Below, piece after piece: positions 31,824 to 41,351 of a stretch of 64,000 nt of DNA. Each line of letters begins with the position of its first letter. Within the stretch, counting starts at the first letter, position 1. The DNA comes from Flectonema sp. DT1601 (taxonomy: Eukaryota > Euglenozoa > Diplonemea > Diplonemida > Diplonemidae), in the NCBI GenBank assembly GCA_964019425.1, contig OZ025807.1:310001-374000 (forward strand). Reading direction: 5' to 3'. The notes beneath the pieces are model-generated. The model searched no databases. It saw only the letters and a program-made list of their open reading frames with translations, and had not been told where the DNA came from. Made by a program: the position numbers and the translations under genes.

Positions 31824-33752
31824 TTAGGAAATAAGCGACTGATACTTCGAATCATCCTTATTGACCCGACGTCTATAAGAAAACATATTAATTGCGCCAA
31901 CGAACATTAAACCAACAACACCAGCAACGATAGCACCTTTAGAAATATTAAACCCACCAGAAGAGATTTTCTTGTTGTCATCTTTGGCTAAAGGTTTTAA
32001 CAATGATGTGCCAGCTGACACAGATAATTCCGGTCCAAATGTAGTCGCTGGCTCAAATGTAGTCTCTGGCTCAAATGTAGTCTCTGGCTCAAAGGTTTTA
32101 GGAATCATAGTCGGCTCCTCAGCTGGAAAATAATAATTATAATCAACTCCATTTGAATGAGGAATTTGAATTTCTATTATTTTGTTATCAACATTAGTAC
32201 AACTTATCAACGGGAAGAGAGGATCCAATGGTCCTATTGTTGTTTTAGTTAGTCGTTCAGTCGATCCAAGAATGAAATGCCAATACGCCATAAAGTATTC
32301 AGGTTCAAAAATAATCAGATTAATAGCTAGCTCACGAGCGTATCCAATCTTCTCCTCATCAATTTCATAAATTGCTTTGGAAGGAACAGCAAAGTTGTTC
32401 GTCTTGAATCCCTGAACAGGAACATCCAACTTTGACAGTTTCGGCCAATGAACAATTACAGCAGGACAGTAGCTTTCAGGATTGCCTACAGGAAAGTAAC
32501 CGAATCTGCGGGAACTTCCTGCAGCTGCCTCAACAACATCCCACGGCGATACTTCTTCTAAACCAGAGAGAAATACAAACGTGTCAGCCCGCAGGTCACG
32601 ATCCTTGGCAAGGACAGTGTCAACGTCCTCCACACCATAGCGATGCATAAATCTCGAGTATCCATCTGTAAAGGCACAAGGTGTCCCCGAAAGAGTCTCT
32701 ACATTAACACCCCCATAAGGACAGTGGTGGGTAGGTTGGCGTAACCAGATCCCGTAGTCTTTCGTTTCAGGTGCGGCGAGCAGAGTCTCCAGCATCCTTT
32801 GAGCAGATGGGAGGGTTGGATCAGCTCCCACCACCATCATGACTCGACTACAGGAACCTGAGCACTTTGGGTAGGACCAAATGCCTTCAGAATTATAATG
32901 AAATTTCCTTCCAAAAGATGACCACTGTGGTAGTGGTTCCCTCAAGGTGATCAATTTCGGGGTGTTGCTACACGTTCCAGCGGGGTACAGTGAAGGACTT
33001 AACGGGTTGACATTGGCTTCTTCACCAAAGATCCAACACCAGGCAAACTCACAATCATAACTGTCGATTTCACACTTTTGTGTTTCTTCATCCGCCTGGT
33101 TTGCGTCGTACAACATTTTATAAACCTCATAAGGGTGACTATTTAATAGTTCTTCTGTTATTGTGAACTGTGCTCCAAGGAATGAGTTCCAAACATCTGG
33201 TGACGGGAGTACTTTCTGCAGACTGCTGGCCTTCCACTTCTCAACAAATCTGTGGGTTTCGATCCAAATTGGAATCGTTTTTTGGTACGGCCACGACAAG
33301 GATGAGAATCTCCCAGTTTCTGAAGTGCATCGTATCGAGTCATCTAACAAGTTGGTCATGTTGCCATGTTGATGCCAAGATTCCAAATGACCATGTACGA
33401 ATGTAATAAGAGGTCTCTTTGGCTTCTCAGGTAACGAATTATCAACCAGGTAGGTAGTGTAGCCCATCGATTCTCGACAACACCTTGGGACATTGCACGA
33501 CTTCCTTCGACCCCAAACAGTGTAACCCTGTTCCAGAAACCACCGAACAGTTGAAAACCCACCGCCTCCGAGTACTATTAAAGATCTCTTCCAACTTCCT
33601 CCTGCTGATGATCCCCATATCCCGTTATCATTCGCATCCCAGACAGCACCCGCCTCTTCGAATACTGTAGCCAATGAATGGTTATTGTCTAACAAGTCCT
33701 GGGTGTGGTAAGAACGACCCAACACTACAGCTGTAATGAGTGCCAACAACAT
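31824..33752 (-). CDS. Membrane protein with two DUF3431-like domains
   Basis: Single exon, 642 residues. A short hydrophobic leader (residues 1-12) suggests entry to the secretory pathway. Residues about 100-245 resemble DUF3431: FVHGHLESWH (118-127), GAQF (193-196) and WCWIFG (238-243) fit the family's HGH..WH, AQF and WhxIFG signatures. The second half has matching, degenerate signposts in the same order (FVFLSGLEEVSPWD, NNFAVPS, YWHFILG), so I infer a tandem duplication with a diverged copy. Near the C-terminus is a short FEPETT repeat, then a membrane helix (about 605-625) and a tail with an RRR motif. DUF3431 proteins are mostly secreted or Golgi proteins of unknown activity. The ATG is 5 nt after a CAG acceptor-like site. 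Confidence 0.7.
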   Translation of the reverse strand: MLLALITAVVLGRSYHTQDLLDNNHSLATVFEEAGAVWDANDNGIWGSSAGGSWKRSLIVLGGGGFSTVRWFLEQGYTVWGRRKSCNVPRCCRESMGYTTYLVDNSLPEKPKRPLITFVHGHLESWHQHGNMTNLLDDSIRCTSETGRFSSLSWPYQKTIPIWIETHRFVEKWKASSLQKVLPSPDVWNSFLGAQFTITEELLNSHPYEVYKMLYDANQADEETQKCEIDSYDCEFAWCWIFGEEANVNPLSPSLYPAGTCSNTPKLITLREPLPQWSSFGRKFHYNSEGIWSYPKCSGSCSRVMMVVGADPTLPSAQRMLETLLAAPETKDYGIWLRQPTHHCPYGGVNVETLSGTPCAFTDGYSRFMHRYGVEDVDTVLAKDRDLRADTFVFLSGLEEVSPWDVVEAAAGSSRRFGYFPVGNPESYCPAVIVHWPKLSKLDVPVQGFKTNNFAVPSKAIYEIDEEKIGYARELAINLIIFEPEYFMAYWHFILGSTERLTKTTIGPLDPLFPLISCTNVDNKIIEIQIPHSNGVDYNYYFPAEEPTMIPKTFEPETTFEPETTFEPATTFGPELSVSAGTSLLKPLAKDDNKKISSGGFNISKGAIVAGVVGLMFVGAINMFSYRRRVNKDDSKYQSLIS

Positions 33753-34108
33753 ATTTACTGCGAAGAATGAAGATTATTATAATGACTAGTCGTCTCACAG
33801 ATAGTTCGAAAGGTACACGAATGTGTTTTAATTTGTGTAGAAGAAGGAAATCTTTTTATAAAGAACAAGGGAAAACGTTCAATAAATTCATTGGTACTGA
33901 AAATTTTCGTAACTCTCTTTCTATCAATCAATTGGTTAACGTGGATGCTGTTGAATAGATTAATATAAAAAGAAATCAAACAAAAAAGGAGATCCCACAC
34001 AAAAAAAAAAAAATAATTGAATTAAGAATATCCGTCTGCAGGGGACACAATTTTAATCTAATGAATTAGGTACGTGTAAAGTGTGCATATAAACTATAAG
34101 GCTTCAAG
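33753..34108. other. Intergenic, nothing recognised
   Basis: A 356-bp AT-rich spacer between the TTLL1 stop and the DUF3431 start, with one 12-base A-run. The only notable site is the TTCGCAG acceptor-like sequence 5 nt from the DUF3431 start. Confidence 0.6.
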
Positions 34109-35347
34109 CTACTTATTTCCTCTCTCTCGTTGTTGTTGAGCAGATCCTTGACGTTGCCTTGAATCCGAAGTTTCTCTTTCAGTGATCTCATCGTATAAAA
34201 CTTGAAAGCCGTTTAAGGGAAGTTCGTTGACAGACCAGACCCGGTGATCTTTATAAGGACGTTCACCATCTGACATGTTCGGAGGAATAACAATATCGAT
34301 TGTGTCTGATACAACAGTTGATTTTAATATTCTATCTGCAGCAGTTGTGAATGAAAGAGATGGAGATGCGTTTACCTCAATTAACCACGGTCGTAATGAT
34401 GAATCAATAAGTAAATCATATCCATAGAGCTCAAAGCAATGACGATCACTTGTTATTATTGACTGACAAGCTCGTAATGAATGGGTTATCACAAAGTGAA
34501 TTGTGTTAAATAGCTTGTCACATTTTTCCCGTCCTAGAGTACTCTCTAGATATAGTTTTAGGTTATTAATATTCCACTTGCTTCCGTGCTTGTCGTTGTA
34601 GTCATCACCTTGCTTTTGTACAGCAACGTTCGTCAAATGAACAAACAGATTATCTAAGTCACCGATATCCGTGTTATATGGAACAGTACAAAATCTTGCA
34701 AAACCTTCTTTGTGAATATACGCTCGTAGTGGTCTGTAGGAAGTAACAAGAACGAATAATCTGAGATCGAATTTTTTTCCACCAACTAAAAGTGGATCTT
34801 CAATATACTTTGATATAATATATTGTTCTTTAGATGTCCCAGTCTCTCCTTGTAGCCATTTTTGCTTTGCCCATTTGGATATTTGACCTAATTTTGTTAC
34901 GATGAAAATTCCTTTACCCTGAGCTCGATTAGCTGGTTTAACAATCCACAATGAATTTGTTTTTTTATACTCTTCAATGAATAGAGCATAGTCAGATGGT
35001 AAAGAGTATGTTAGGGGGACGAAATCAGCAACGGTTTCACCGTCTGAATTGTATATGATTGCGTTCCTTTCATTGTCTTTTCTATAGCGTTTAACGTTCT
35101 TAACCATGTAGTCTTTTCTTGTTAGCTCATGGTGGTTAGGAAAATGATTTATTATTTGCTGATCTGAAAGTCTCATTGAAGTTTCTGGTGAGAACAACAT
35201 CTTTGCAGTCCATGCGTTTGTCCAGTAAATATTCCAGTCGTCATCTCCGGTACGAAGCCATCCTCGTCTTTCAAAATTTGAAACTAAGATACCCTTATCT
35301 ACCTCAACTTTGTATTTTATTCGACTATCACGGGACATCTGTGACAT
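34109..35347 (-). CDS. TTLL1: Tubulin polyglutamylase catalytic subunit TTLL1
   Basis: Single exon, 412 residues, close to the length of animal TTLL1. The sequence follows TTLL1 along its length: NFERRGW, DDWNIYW, NHFPNHHELTRKDYMVKN, then the ATP-grasp signatures WIVKPANRAQGKGIF, KFDLRLFVLV, NLFVHLTNVAVQK, ELYGYDLLID and WLIEVNASPSL. TTLL1 adds glutamates to tubulin tails (mainly alpha-tubulin) within a multi-subunit polyglutamylase and is important in cilia and flagella, so this gene argues for a flagellated organism. Two start codons are possible: ATG at 35347, or ATG at 35338 immediately after TCACAG, which would be the first codon if that CAG is a splice acceptor. The tail is Gln/Arg-rich. 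Confidence 0.93.
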   Translation of the reverse strand: MSQMSRDSRIKYKVEVDKGILVSNFERRGWLRTGDDDWNIYWTNAWTAKMLFSPETSMRLSDQQIINHFPNHHELTRKDYMVKNVKRYRKDNERNAIIYNSDGETVADFVPLTYSLPSDYALFIEEYKKTNSLWIVKPANRAQGKGIFIVTKLGQISKWAKQKWLQGETGTSKEQYIISKYIEDPLLVGGKKFDLRLFVLVTSYRPLRAYIHKEGFARFCTVPYNTDIGDLDNLFVHLTNVAVQKQGDDYNDKHGSKWNINNLKLYLESTLGREKCDKLFNTIHFVITHSLRACQSIITSDRHCFELYGYDLLIDSSLRPWLIEVNASPSLSFTTAADRILKSTVVSDTIDIVIPPNMSDGERPYKDHRVWSVNELPLNGFQVLYDEITERETSDSRQRQGSAQQQRERGNK

Positions 35348-35735
35348 ATATGTGAGACTACTGAAGGTAAAAATTCATCAGACAAAAAAAAACATAAAAG
35401 CCATGAAGACACGTTATTACAATTCTGAATAGAAGAAAAAAGTTTTAATTTTAGTTGTTTTGCTATGCTGTTGTTTTTTTTTTTTTTTGCTCACTTTTTT
35501 GGCTACGTGACCTGATATTAACGGAAAAAACATATTTCTTTTTTTTTTTTTTTTTTTTTTTGATTATTATTATCATTTTTTTTTTTTTTTTTTGACAATA
35601 GCGACATGTCAGCATATCTGCGACATCGCGTTTAAAAAAATAATAAAAAAAGGGCTAGAAGGTGTACGTCCTGACAGCAGTCCAAAGACTATCACAGGGC
35701 AGAATGAGAGATTAGGATTTGAGTGTGCACTGACG
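35348..35735. other. Intergenic, T-run rich
   Basis: A 388-bp spacer with three T-runs of about 14-22 nt (near 35475, 35540 and 35578). No gene or repeat copy seen. Confidence 0.6.
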
Positions 35736-36662
35736 CTAGAAGTCTTGAATCTCATCTGTTCGGTCTAAAGCGTTCTTTCTTCGCTTCTCAGCGCGAGTTA
35801 ACTCTCTACCAGGATTCTGTTGTTGAACTCTTTCCATTCGTTTCTTTTCTTTAAATCTAGCATACTGATCTCTAGCTGCTTGTTGCATAGCATTGAATGA
35901 CGAAGAAGTTCTCTCACCAGCCTCACGCTGTTGAGGTGCAGGAAGTTCAACAGGACCTCCCTCAGAAACTCGATTAATGAGTTCTTGCATCTTCTTCTTC
36001 TTAATATGAGCAGGCATCAGTGCTCGTTTATCTCTTGGGATCGTTAGCTTTGGAGGCATTTGAGCCTGTTCTCCGAATAGGACAGGTTTTGCTTTTGTGA
36101 ATTCCTTTTCTTCTGTGTCAGATATTTCTTCATCGCTATCATCCTCGATCACACCTCTCTGAATAGCTGAGTATGACCCACGTAGGTTGCTGTTCTTTCC
36201 TTCATCGAGACGTTGAGTTCCGTCGTCTTCTTTGTGCATTGGCTTTGATCGTTTAGTGATGGATTCATCGTTAGTTCCCTTTTTCTTTTTGACCTTCTTT
36301 ACGATGATTCTCTTTGGTTTTGTTGTTTTAGCGTTGGCTTCTTCTTCTGCTGCCTTCTTCTCTTCTTCCATTTTTTTAGAAGTTTCCATCCATTTCATAA
36401 ATGGCCTCATACTTTTTGGTATTTTCAAATCTTCTTTTTCTTTTGTTTTTTGCATTGCTTTTGAATCAGGCATTTGGACACGGCCTTTCTTAGCTGCTAC
36501 TTTCTCCCAAGGTTTTAATTTCTTACCTGGACGAGAGCCTTCTTCTGCTTGCCATGGTGTCTTTACTTTATTATCCATTCGTCTCTTTAAGCTCATCTTT
36601 CCCTTTCCCTTTTGTTCAGATCCTCTCCTGAACTTATTTTTTGATTTTACTTTTGACTTCAT
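35736..36662 (-). CDS. CCDC137-like basic nucleolar protein
   Basis: Single exon, 308 residues from the ATG of MKSKVKSKNKF; the open frame extends further upstream through AT-rich DNA, but a TCACAG lies 8 nt before this ATG. The protein is highly basic with Lys-rich clusters, a charged central helix (KKMEEEKKAAEEE), an acidic patch (EDDSDEEISDTEEKE) and a conserved-looking block FGEQAQMPPKLTIPR. That block resembles the FGEV..PP.LT..PR motif of CCDC137 (RaRF), a nucleolar protein, and a basic coiled-coil C-terminus follows. No membrane segment. The alternative is another ribosome-biogenesis or RNA-binding protein of similar composition. Confidence 0.5.
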   Translation of the reverse strand: MKSKVKSKNKFRRGSEQKGKGKMSLKRRMDNKVKTPWQAEEGSRPGKKLKPWEKVAAKKGRVQMPDSKAMQKTKEKEDLKIPKSMRPFMKWMETSKKMEEEKKAAEEEANAKTTKPKRIIVKKVKKKKGTNDESITKRSKPMHKEDDGTQRLDEGKNSNLRGSYSAIQRGVIEDDSDEEISDTEEKEFTKAKPVLFGEQAQMPPKLTIPRDKRALMPAHIKKKKMQELINRVSEGGPVELPAPQQREAGERTSSSFNAMQQAARDQYARFKEKKRMERVQQQNPGRELTRAEKRRKNALDRTDEIQDF

Positions 36663-37181
36663 CTTGATTGCTGTGATATAACTGTTTTGTGTGAATAAAA
36701 AATGAGAGATAAAAAAACAAATAGTCAATTTCAACAAAAATAGAGTTATCTTCGCAAGTTTTTTTTTTTTTTCCTTATTGTTTAAACTGTTGAAGGGGGT
36801 TAACTGTTTGATTTTGTACGTAAAATACAAATGTATTGTATCATAAACAACATAAACGATAATTTAACATTAGTTCTGAGATACAGTGACTAGGTGTGAT
36901 GCTTAACTTAGCCTTTTAAAGTAACTATTAGGTTTCGAGAGTAATCCATATACCTCTTTACCTCTATTCTCTCATCATCAGTATGGAGTAGAAGTAAGCC
37001 AATCATCTGTTGTGACTATTGAAGGGGGGTAATAAATATGAAATTATTTTAGGTCTTTTCTTAAACGAAAAATAAATGTTGGTAAAAAAAGAAAGAAAAA
37101 AAAAAGAGTGTAAACTCTTTTCACAAACCAATGAAACAAAAGGTAATTAGTTTTCTATAGATGCGGAACGGTTGGATTTAG
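36663..37181. other. Intergenic with repeat E
   Basis: A 519-bp spacer between the kelch gene and the CCDC137-like gene. It contains repeat E copy 3 at 36820-36892, lying 158 bp upstream of the CCDC137-like start codon. Confidence 0.55.
36820..36892. repeat. Repeat E, copy 3
   Basis: Contains ATTGTATCATAAACAACATA, then ATAATTTAACATTAGTT and GAGATACAGTGACTA. Immediately after GACTA the sequence reads GGTGTGATGC, i.e. a GT follows a G at the boundary. Confidence 0.6.
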
Positions 37182-40100
37182 TTAGCGATAGTAATCCGAT
37201 TCGTCGTCGTCACCATCATCATCATCATCATCATCACAATGTGATGACTTTCCAGTAATTGAAGGTCGTGGTTGATTATTGTTATTTGTATCTTGACGAC
37301 GAGTCGTCAACGACGTAGTCGGAATCCAAATAGATCGATTGCAAAGCACTACTTCAGACCTACTACTACCAGAAGCCAGTGCCACTACGACACCAGGTAA
37401 CCCTGCAACAGATGGATCAAATATAACTCCAAATTTTAAACAATCAGTTTCTAACTGTGATAAGTCTTCTGTAATCCTTACCTCTGAAGAAACAGTTATA
37501 TCACCCATGTCATATCTAACTTCAGGGCAGTGCATTATCCAATCATGACTGGATAGTTCTGATTGGTTTTTATTATCAAAAGGTTTACCAGTTAAGGCGT
37601 CGACTAATAAATTTGAAGGAGGAACTTTCATCATTACAGCTGCTTGCTCTCCTGTGATAGTCGTCGTGTCAGAGACAGGTCTACCTGCGGCAGACATGTA
37701 TTGTTGATATTTTGAAAATAATTTTTGTCGATGAGTGTTTCTCCATGCTGTTGAATTATAATATTCCTGTCCTCTATCTCTGAGGTACCTGTCGTCAAGG
37801 ATATCTTCTCGCATCGTTTCTTCGAATTGCTGAAGTTCTTCAGCTGTTCCAGTTTCAAGCAGATTCACGTATTCCCACTCCTTCACTCGTTCCTTAACCA
37901 GAGGTTCTAGGTGAACTATTGCAGGTGCATCTGGATGTTTTGTCTCAGTTACTCTTACGACTACACTGTAAAGAACATGAAGTAATGCATATACTCCACT
38001 AGTACACGACAATGCCATTGCAACAAAATAAACCCCCTCATGGAATTGAAAAGCATGTCTGTGAATCCCGTGAGATTCCTTTAAAAGGAAAGCGATGCTG
38101 AAACCTTCTTTGAATTGAATGTTTTTAACACTTCCTTGACCTCCTTTTATTAAATAATTATATGATATGAGTGATCCTTGTTTAGTACGTCTGTCGAATC
38201 CAGTATCAGTTGAGAATATGATTGGGAACACTTCGAGATGAATTGTCAAAGGATCAGAAGCTCCCTTAAAAACCATGTTAGGGTCCGGAACCGCTTCACC
38301 TCTCGTAAAACTATCCTTACCAGTGTTGGCACCAGATGAGACTGACGCTGACCAGTTTATAGTTGTTGCGTACATTTCAGGTAATGCGATTTTTAGTTGA
38401 ACGGTAGATTCAACGGAGATCATCGTCGCGTGTTGTAATGTTATCGATACTTTACATTTATCTGGTAGCACAGCTTCACAATAACTATCTAATATGTGAT
38501 CTCCATCAATTTCCTTCTTTGAAATCCCAGTTGTATTAAACACAAACTCAGTTGGACATTTTTGTGCGATAGTACTTTGGTTGCATAGCCTCAACGGGTC
38601 TGAGATTTCAGCAGTGAGAAGCAGATCAAGAGAAGATGAATGATGAACAGATGAATAATACTGCGCTAAATACTTAGGCATCATTCGAGTTGTTGTCGAA
38701 TCATTGTACAAGTATGGAAATATTGAAACAGATACAATGAATGCGATAATAAAACAAACGAATATTAAAGAAAACAATCCCCCTAAAGGAGTATGTTTAA
38801 TTTGTTGTATTCGTCCGCCATAGTTGTATACTTTTACACCACCTCTGATCGAAAAAAACACGTCAAAGGACTGAATAACGTCAGTGGCAAAAATTTCAGT
38901 TTTTGACAATGTAAATCCAACAATCAAAGAAGCAATTACCAACGTTGTTATTATCCAAGTCCAGTCTCTGAGCAGTTCTAAATCTCTGATGTCAAGCTCT
39001 TGATGAGTACCAGATAATTTAAAAGGTTGAACAGATGAGAAAGCTGATATCTCTGTACTCATCACTACAGGTACGGTAGCACCATGGCCACAGAAATGGT
39101 AAGGATGACATACTTCACAGGCATACCTACCAGGTTCAGGACCAAAGGTCCCAAGAGGACATAGCAAACAAGCTCGTTTAGATGATCCTCCTTGTATTGG
39201 TTGATATGTTCCAGCTTGACATGGAGAACAAGAATGTGATCCCCACTCTGTAGATATGTGACCAGCAGGACAGATTGTACAATTCTTTGTATTAACATCA
39301 ATGTAGTAACCAGGTGAACAAGAACTGTCAACACCTAATCGGTGAAGAGAGACATGTGATAGCGTATGATCGACGTGCCATTCTCTTGTTTGTGAAATAC
39401 CATAACCACCATATAAATATAAACTATCACCAAATAGAGACAAAGTGTGACCCATGCGACCATAAAACCAACCAGCAAAAGTTGTTAAATTACCTCTAAT
39501 TACCTCATACGTTGTTATCGTTTCATTGCAGTGGGAGGTGATGTAGGCCATTTTACCTCCGCTCGTATGAAGGGAGTTATAAGACAGTCCACCAACTATA
39601 ATCAGCTGTGGTAGTTTTCGATCACTACACCCATCACCGATGCCAACAACAGCCATCGCGTGGTCCGACAGAGAGCTGTGAAATCTCGCAATAAACGACC
39701 AGTTTAATGTTGTTTTATTATATTTTCCTTGATAGATTCTATCTGTTGGAACTCCAGTATTGTCAAGTCCACCAGAAATATAAAACAGTTTGTCAACTGA
39801 ATACGGTAATCCAACAGCTGAGCGGCTTAAGAAACCCGGTTTAGTACCAACTTGAAGAAGTTGGATCCATTTTTCAGTTCCAAAGTCATATCTCCAAACA
39901 TCACTTAATACACTTCCATGAGATTCACCTCCGTAGATTAGCAATCCATTTAAATCTGATACTTGAACGTGAGAGCTTCTGGCTTTTGGAAGTTGTCCAG
40001 TAGCTGTGTTACTAGTTTTTATTTCCCACATTTTAGTCGATACATCAAGTAGCCAGAGTTCATCTGTTGGTTGACCACTCGCAACGACCCCTCCAAACAT

Positions 40101-41351
40101 AGAAACAATACTTCCTATTGAAGTCGCTCTGTGGCTGTGACGTGGTGATGGTGAAAGTGATCCGAATGCCGACAGTTCTTCCCACTGTTCTGTTTCGGTA
40201 TTTAATGTCCACAAATCCCCTAATAAAACACCTCCAGAAACTCCACCAAAAACAACAAGTTTGTGACCAACACTACTAGCGCTGTGGAGTGCTCGTGAAA
40301 CAGGCATATGACGGTGTGACTGCCTTGTTATGACTTTCGCAACTGAGTTGTGGTTGTTGATGTCGATTCCGAGAATCAGTAGAGTAGTCTGCAGTCCTGA
40401 AACTCGTTGTCCTCCAAAAATAAAAAGTTTAATCACCTTACTGTCACTGTTGTCGATGTATTCAGCAACCCCAGCTGCTGAAATAGACTCCTCAGTTTTG
40501 ATGGTTTTCATATCTCCGTTGGAAGTGTATATTCTAATGTTGCTTTGCATTTTATTTTCAAAAACACCACCAACTTCTACCAAGACATCGTTAATTTGAG
40601 TGAAAGTGGAATCTTTTCGAACAGGTGTTCTTTTTTCTGATATTTCCCATGTTAAGTTTGTTGCGTTACCAGTAATGTAATTTGTTATGTTCAAAGTATA
40701 GATTTGATCTCCACCACCACCACTACCACGTCCACCAATTAAAAGTAATTCTGATGAACTAACAAGAATCCCGTGTGATGTTCTTGATGGTCCTGTTTCA
40801 CAGAGGCGTTCCCATGTTGATTCTGTTGCATTAAAACACCACAGATCAGAGATCATCCCATGTGATGTCCTCCCACCGTGTAGACAAAGTAATGGTTCAG
40901 AAGTGTTATTCATCGTAAGCTTGAAGGTAGAGCTGTCACTTCTTCCTTCTGGGATTGGTCCGTTTGATTTGATTGAAACCCAATCCTCGAGATCTGTCGA
41001 GTACATCCACATGTCTTCAAAGTAGGATATTTCTAATCTCCCTCCAAATAAGTATAAGTTTGTACCAAGTCCCCATGTTGAAGCACCAGTTCTTGGAGTT
41101 GGATTTCTAGATGAAAACATAACTTGCCAAGTAGTATTAAACAGCCAGACATCATGAAGTAGCGATTGCTCTCTAGAGATTCCACTATATAAGATTATTC
41201 CATTATCAATCCGGTGAATGTAGTGTCCGAACCTTTCCTGAGGCGATTCTCCAATTTCAGGAACATCCCTCCAGTTGCCTGCTCTCAAAGGTAATTTGAG
41301 AATAGGGTTACTTCTCGCAATCACCATCAACACCACAAACAACACGTTCAT
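37182..41351 (-). CDS. Large kelch-repeat membrane protein
   Basis: Single exon, 1389 residues from the ATG of MNVLFVVLMVIARS, which starts a signal peptide. Residues about 20-650 hold roughly ten kelch repeats (GGR/GGV/GGE followed by DLW/DVW and W six to ten residues later), enough for one or two beta-propellers, with many N-glycosylation sequons. Next is a Cys-rich, GCC2/GCC3-like stretch (CSPGYYIDV, CPAGHIS, CSPCQAGTYQP, CPLGTFGP). Three membrane helices are likely: WIITTLVIASLIVGFTL, GLFSLIFVCFIIAFIVSV and YFVAMALSCTSGVYALLHVL. An extra region of about 300 residues separates the last two. The cytoplasmic tail ends with a run of Asp. It resembles a surface receptor or adhesion protein; I know no exact named counterpart. 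Confidence 0.8.
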   Translation of the reverse strand: MNVLFVVLMVIARSNPILKLPLRAGNWRDVPEIGESPQERFGHYIHRIDNGIILYSGISREQSLLHDVWLFNTTWQVMFSSRNPTPRTGASTWGLGTNLYLFGGRLEISYFEDMWMYSTDLEDWVSIKSNGPIPEGRSDSSTFKLTMNNTSEPLLCLHGGRTSHGMISDLWCFNATESTWERLCETGPSRTSHGILVSSSELLLIGGRGSGGGGDQIYTLNITNYITGNATNLTWEISEKRTPVRKDSTFTQINDVLVEVGGVFENKMQSNIRIYTSNGDMKTIKTEESISAAGVAEYIDNSDSKVIKLFIFGGQRVSGLQTTLLILGIDINNHNSVAKVITRQSHRHMPVSRALHSASSVGHKLVVFGGVSGGVLLGDLWTLNTETEQWEELSAFGSLSPSPRHSHRATSIGSIVSMFGGVVASGQPTDELWLLDVSTKMWEIKTSNTATGQLPKARSSHVQVSDLNGLLIYGGESHGSVLSDVWRYDFGTEKWIQLLQVGTKPGFLSRSAVGLPYSVDKLFYISGGLDNTGVPTDRIYQGKYNKTTLNWSFIARFHSSLSDHAMAVVGIGDGCSDRKLPQLIIVGGLSYNSLHTSGGKMAYITSHCNETITTYEVIRGNLTTFAGWFYGRMGHTLSLFGDSLYLYGGYGISQTREWHVDHTLSHVSLHRLGVDSSCSPGYYIDVNTKNCTICPAGHISTEWGSHSCSPCQAGTYQPIQGGSSKRACLLCPLGTFGPEPGRYACEVCHPYHFCGHGATVPVVMSTEISAFSSVQPFKLSGTHQELDIRDLELLRDWTWIITTLVIASLIVGFTLSKTEIFATDVIQSFDVFFSIRGGVKVYNYGGRIQQIKHTPLGGLFSLIFVCFIIAFIVSVSIFPYLYNDSTTTRMMPKYLAQYYSSVHHSSSLDLLLTAEISDPLRLCNQSTIAQKCPTEFVFNTTGISKKEIDGDHILDSYCEAVLPDKCKVSITLQHATMISVESTVQLKIALPEMYATTINWSASVSSGANTGKDSFTRGEAVPDPNMVFKGASDPLTIHLEVFPIIFSTDTGFDRRTKQGSLISYNYLIKGGQGSVKNIQFKEGFSIAFLLKESHGIHRHAFQFHEGVYFVAMALSCTSGVYALLHVLYSVVVRVTETKHPDAPAIVHLEPLVKERVKEWEYVNLLETGTAEELQQFEETMREDILDDRYLRDRGQEYYNSTAWRNTHRQKLFSKYQQYMSAAGRPVSDTTTITGEQAAVMMKVPPSNLLVDALTGKPFDNKNQSELSSHDWIMHCPEVRYDMGDITVSSEVRITEDLSQLETDCLKFGVIFDPSVAGLPGVVVALASGSSRSEVVLCNRSIWIPTTSLTTRRQDTNNNNQPRPSITGKSSHCDDDDDDDGDDDESDYYR

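Noticed and set aside
37300-37322. ACGTAGTCGG similar to the start of repeat A
   Set aside because: It lies within the kelch gene coding sequence and the match stops after about ten bases.
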